This document shows, piece by piece, positions 61,815-64,000 of a DNA stretch of 64,000 bases. Origin of the DNA: Streptomyces sp. SA15 (GTDB taxonomy: Bacteria; Actinomycetota; Actinomycetes; Streptomycetales; Streptomycetaceae). Within the stretch, counting starts at the first letter, position 1, and each line of letters opens with the position of its first letter. A program made the translations under genes and the position numbers. The stretch lies in NCBI RefSeq assembly GCF_002291145.1, contig NZ_NTGE01000024.1:32844-96843 (forward strand), in the 5' to 3' direction. The notes below the pieces were generated by a model. It saw nothing but the letters and a program-made list of their open reading frames with translations. It was not told the origin of the DNA and ran no database searches.

Positions 61815-63550
61815 GCGGCGAGCCCTCCCTGGTGAGCGTGGCCCGCCTTGACGAGCTCCGCGTAGACGCCCCCGGCTTCGACGAGGGTGGTGTGCTCGCC
61901 GACGGCGTCCACGCGTCCGCCGTCGAGGACGACGATGCGGTCGGCGTGCCGGACGGCGGCGAGTCGGTGGGCGACCACCAGGACGGTCCGGCCGCCCGCG
62001 GCGTCCAGCAGTTCACGGATGATGTCCGCCTCACGGCGTTCGTCGACCGCGCTGGTGGCCTCGTCGAGGACGAGCACCGGGGCGTCGGCCAGCAGGGCTC
62101 GGGCGAGGGCGAGCCGCTGCCGCTGGCCGCCGGACAGGGTGGCGCCCCGTTCGCCGAGGACGGTGGTGTAGCCGTCAGGGAGGGCGGCGATCTCGTCGTG
62201 GATGCCGGCGGTGCGTGCCGCGCGTTTCAGCTCGTCGTCCGTGGCGTCCGGCCGGGCCAGGCGCAGGTTGTCGGCGATGGTGGCGTGGAAGAGGTACGTC
62301 TCCTGGGAGACGACGGCGATGCCCTGCCGCAGCGAGTCCAGCGCGTACTCCGTCACGTCGCGGCCGCCGAGGGTGATCCGGCCGCTTTGCGGGTCGTGGT
62401 GGCGCAGGAGCAGGGCGAGGAGCGTGGACTTGCCGGCGCCGGACGGGCCGACGATCGCGGTCGTACGTCCCGCCTCGGCGGTGAAGGTGACGCCGCGGAG
62501 CGCCGGCGTCTCGCCGGCGTCGTAGGTGAAGTCGACGCCTTCGACATGCAGTTCGGGCGGGACCGGCCAGTGGGCCGGTGCCGTGCCCGTGTCGGGGACG
62601 GCGGGTTCGGCGGTGCGCAGCGCCGCGAGCCCGTCCGCGGCCGACACGCCCAGGTATCCGGCGTGCCATTCGCGGGACAGGTCGCGGACCGGCCCGAAGC
62701 ACTCGGAGGCCAGGAGCAGCACCAGGTACGTGCCGGTCGCCGTGGTGGATCCGGTGACGGCCGACCAGCAGGCGAGGAGCGCGGCGGCCGCGGTGCCGCC
62801 CTGGATGGCCAGGTCGGTGATGCCGGTGTCGACGAGGGACACGCGCAGCTTGGCGACGGTCGCCCGGTGCAGCGCCGCCGACCGCTTCTCCAGTCGCTCC
62901 CGGGTGCGCCCGACGGCGCCGGCGGCCCGCAGGGCGGGCATGCCCTGCAGTGCTTCCAGGTAGTCGGCGCCCAGTTGCTCGTAGGTGTCCCAGTGTTCCT
63001 TGCCGCGCTGGGCGAGGAGCCGGTCCCAGGCGCGCGGCCCGAACAGGGCGAGGAGCAGGGCGGGGACGAGGCCGAGGAGGGCGGCCGGTTCGATGACCGC
63101 CAAGGCTGCGAGCAGCAGGGGCGGCACGGTGAGGGTGATCAGGAGCTGGGGCAGGTAGCGGGAGACGTAGGCGTCGACACCCTCCACCCCGTCGACGAGG
63201 GTGGTGCGGACGGCCCCGGCGCGCGCGGTGGTCAGGTGCGCGGGCCCCAATCGTCCGAGGTGGGCGAGGAGTTCATCCCGCAGAGCCACCCTGACCCTGG
63301 CCCCGGCACGGGTGGCGGTGCGCCGTTGCCAGGTGCCGAGGCCGGCGCGGGCGGCGACGACGCCGAGCACCGCGCCGAGGAGCAGCGGGAGCGGGTCCGT
63401 GTCACCGCGGGCCAGGCCGGCGAGGGCGAACGCCAGCAGTACGGCCTGCGCGAGGTGGGTGAGGGTGACGGCCGCCTGCAGGAGGGTGGCCGCGAGCAAG
63501 GGGCGCCGTGCGTGCCGTGCGGCGCGGCGCAGCTCGGGGTGGACGATCAC
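61811..63550 (-). CDS. ABC exporter, fused membrane and ATPase domains (first half-transporter)
   Basis: A 579-residue half-transporter. GTG 63550 (VIVHPELRRAARHARR) follows GGAGAAGACCTC. Membrane domain segments include LLQAAVTLTHLAQAVLLAF and YLPQLLITLTVPPLLLAALA; ATPase motifs are AIVGPSGAGKSTLLALLLR, ATLSGGQRQRLALARALL, VLVLDEATSAVD and VVAHRL. Both overlaps (GTGA upstream, ATGA downstream) place it between the nitroreductase-like gene and the second ABC gene in one operon. Confidence 0.92.
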   Translation of the reverse strand: MIVHPELRRAARHARRPLLAATLLQAAVTLTHLAQAVLLAFALAGLARGDTDPLPLLLGAVLGVVAARAGLGTWQRRTATRAGARVRVALRDELLAHLGRLGPAHLTTARAGAVRTTLVDGVEGVDAYVSRYLPQLLITLTVPPLLLAALAVIEPAALLGLVPALLLALFGPRAWDRLLAQRGKEHWDTYEQLGADYLEALQGMPALRAAGAVGRTRERLEKRSAALHRATVAKLRVSLVDTGITDLAIQGGTAAAALLACWSAVTGSTTATGTYLVLLLASECFGPVRDLSREWHAGYLGVSAADGLAALRTAEPAVPDTGTAPAHWPVPPELHVEGVDFTYDAGETPALRGVTFTAEAGRTTAIVGPSGAGKSTLLALLLRHHDPQSGRITLGGRDVTEYALDSLRQGIAVVSQETYLFHATIADNLRLARPDATDDELKRAARTAGIHDEIAALPDGYTTVLGERGATLSGGQRQRLALARALLADAPVLVLDEATSAVDERREADIIRELLDAAGGRTVLVVAHRLAAVRHADRIVVLDGGRVDAVGEHTTLVEAGGVYAELVKAGHAHQGGLAA

Positions 63551-64000
63551 GAGGTCTTCTCCTCGTCGGAGTGGGTGGTGCCGAGGGCCAGGCCGTGGAC
63601 GACCCAGTCCCGGCCCGGTGGGGCGCCGAGCGCGGCACCCAGGTCCGCCTGCTGCCAGGAACCGACGGGGCGGGCGGCCAGCCCGTGCCGTACGGCGGCC
63701 AGGTGGGCGAAGTGGACGGCGAATCCGGCCCGTAGGTGCGCTCGGCGGATCCGCGGGGCGTCGCTGTCCGCCGGGCAGCCGTACGCGAGCAGGACGGCGC
63801 CCGCGTCCGCGATCCATGCCTGGCCGGCGGCCCAGACGGCGAGCGTCGGCCGGGCCTCCCCCGCTGCGAGCCGCCGCAGTGTGCCGTCGGGTGCCGGCTC
63901 GACCAGTTCGGGCTGCGGTTCGCCGACGGCCGCGCACCAGGCGAGCTCACCGGCGCTCGCCTGGACGGCTGTGGCGAGCACCGCACGCAGAACGTCCGGG
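63547..64000 (-). CDS. SagB-type nitroreductase-like protein, C-terminus (partial)
   Basis: At least 150 residues, open through the right edge of the window. Features of the SagB/ThcOx-like C-terminal domain are VLRAVLATAVQASAGELAW, WAAGQAWIADAGAVLLAYG, AHLRAGFAVHFAHLAAVRHG and ARPVGSWQQADLGAALG. Such FMN enzymes oxidise azolines or other residues in ribosomal peptides; some clusters use catalytically silent versions. The stop overlaps the first ABC gene start. The FMN-binding N-terminal part is outside the window. Confidence 0.75.
   Translation of the reverse strand, partial: PDVLRAVLATAVQASAGELAWCAAVGEPQPELVEPAPDGTLRRLAAGEARPTLAVWAAGQAWIADAGAVLLAYGCPADSDAPRIRRAHLRAGFAVHFAHLAAVRHGLAARPVGSWQQADLGAALGAPPGRDWVVHGLALGTTHSDEEKTS

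Noticed and set aside
1..64000. CRISPR arrays, tRNA or rRNA genes
   Set aside because: No regularly spaced repeats of 25-40 bp and no cloverleaf or rRNA-like sequence were noticed on reading both strands.

Overview
The window is high-GC actinobacterial DNA, almost certainly Streptomyces. The gene families point that way: ECF sigma factor, PucR-type and MmyB-type regulators, DUF3040, DUF2180, SpoIIE phosphatase, DUF326 copper-binding protein and GH15 enzyme. Many starts are GTG, neighbouring genes often overlap by 4 bp, and third codon positions are very GC-rich. No rRNA, tRNA or CRISPR array was seen. The mixture of stress genes, degraded genes, an insertion sequence and an integrase suits a chromosomal arm or a large plasmid rather than the conserved core.

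Left part (1-7.2 kb): mostly gene remnants around a few intact genes. Remnants are a Ser/Thr kinase, an NmrA-like protein, a cobalamin-binding radical-SAM N-terminus and a ring-hydroxylating oxygenase. Intact genes are an ECF sigma factor with a membrane partner, DUF488, cold-shock protein and DUF2180. An RNA polymerase alpha C-terminal-domain reading frame is also present.

Ion and stress island (7.2-46.7 kb): a minus-strand run encodes NfeD, a stomatin-like SPFH protein, DUF3040, a CBS protein, NhaA, a site-2-type M50 protease, a STAS protein and TerC, divergent from a PucR-type regulator. Next come a PI-PLC-like membrane protein, a GH15 glucosidase/trehalase-like enzyme, a SpoIIE phosphatase, a universal stress protein, a DUF326 protein, an antiporter and a retropepsin-like lipoprotein. 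From 27.4 kb there is a KhtT/KhtU-like pair, a second CBS protein, a second SPFH/NfeD pair, a second PucR regulator with its own CPA2 antiporter, a CPA1 antiporter with a NhaD/ArsB-type permease, a NarL-type two-component system, a GntR/YtrA operon and a TrkA-like cation protein. Together they suggest a unit for monovalent-cation and pH homeostasis, membrane quality control and dormancy-type stress. Several members are duplicated and partly decayed.

Mobile and decaying region (46.7-58 kb): an IS5-family element, a 510-bp direct repeat of its 3' end, a frameshifted tyrosine integrase, a degraded NACHT-type STAND NTPase (a probable former defence gene), and copies of a small module made of an MmyB-type XRE regulator, an SDR oxidoreductase and a SnoaL-like protein. 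All module copies carry the same CCATGG-centred element in the control region. One copy looks inverted and one has an internal deletion; the best-preserved regulator-SDR pair is at 58.0-59.8 kb.

Right edge (60-64 kb): two overlapping ABC exporter half-transporter genes preceded by a partial SagB-type nitroreductase-like gene, probably the edge of a peptide natural-product cluster.
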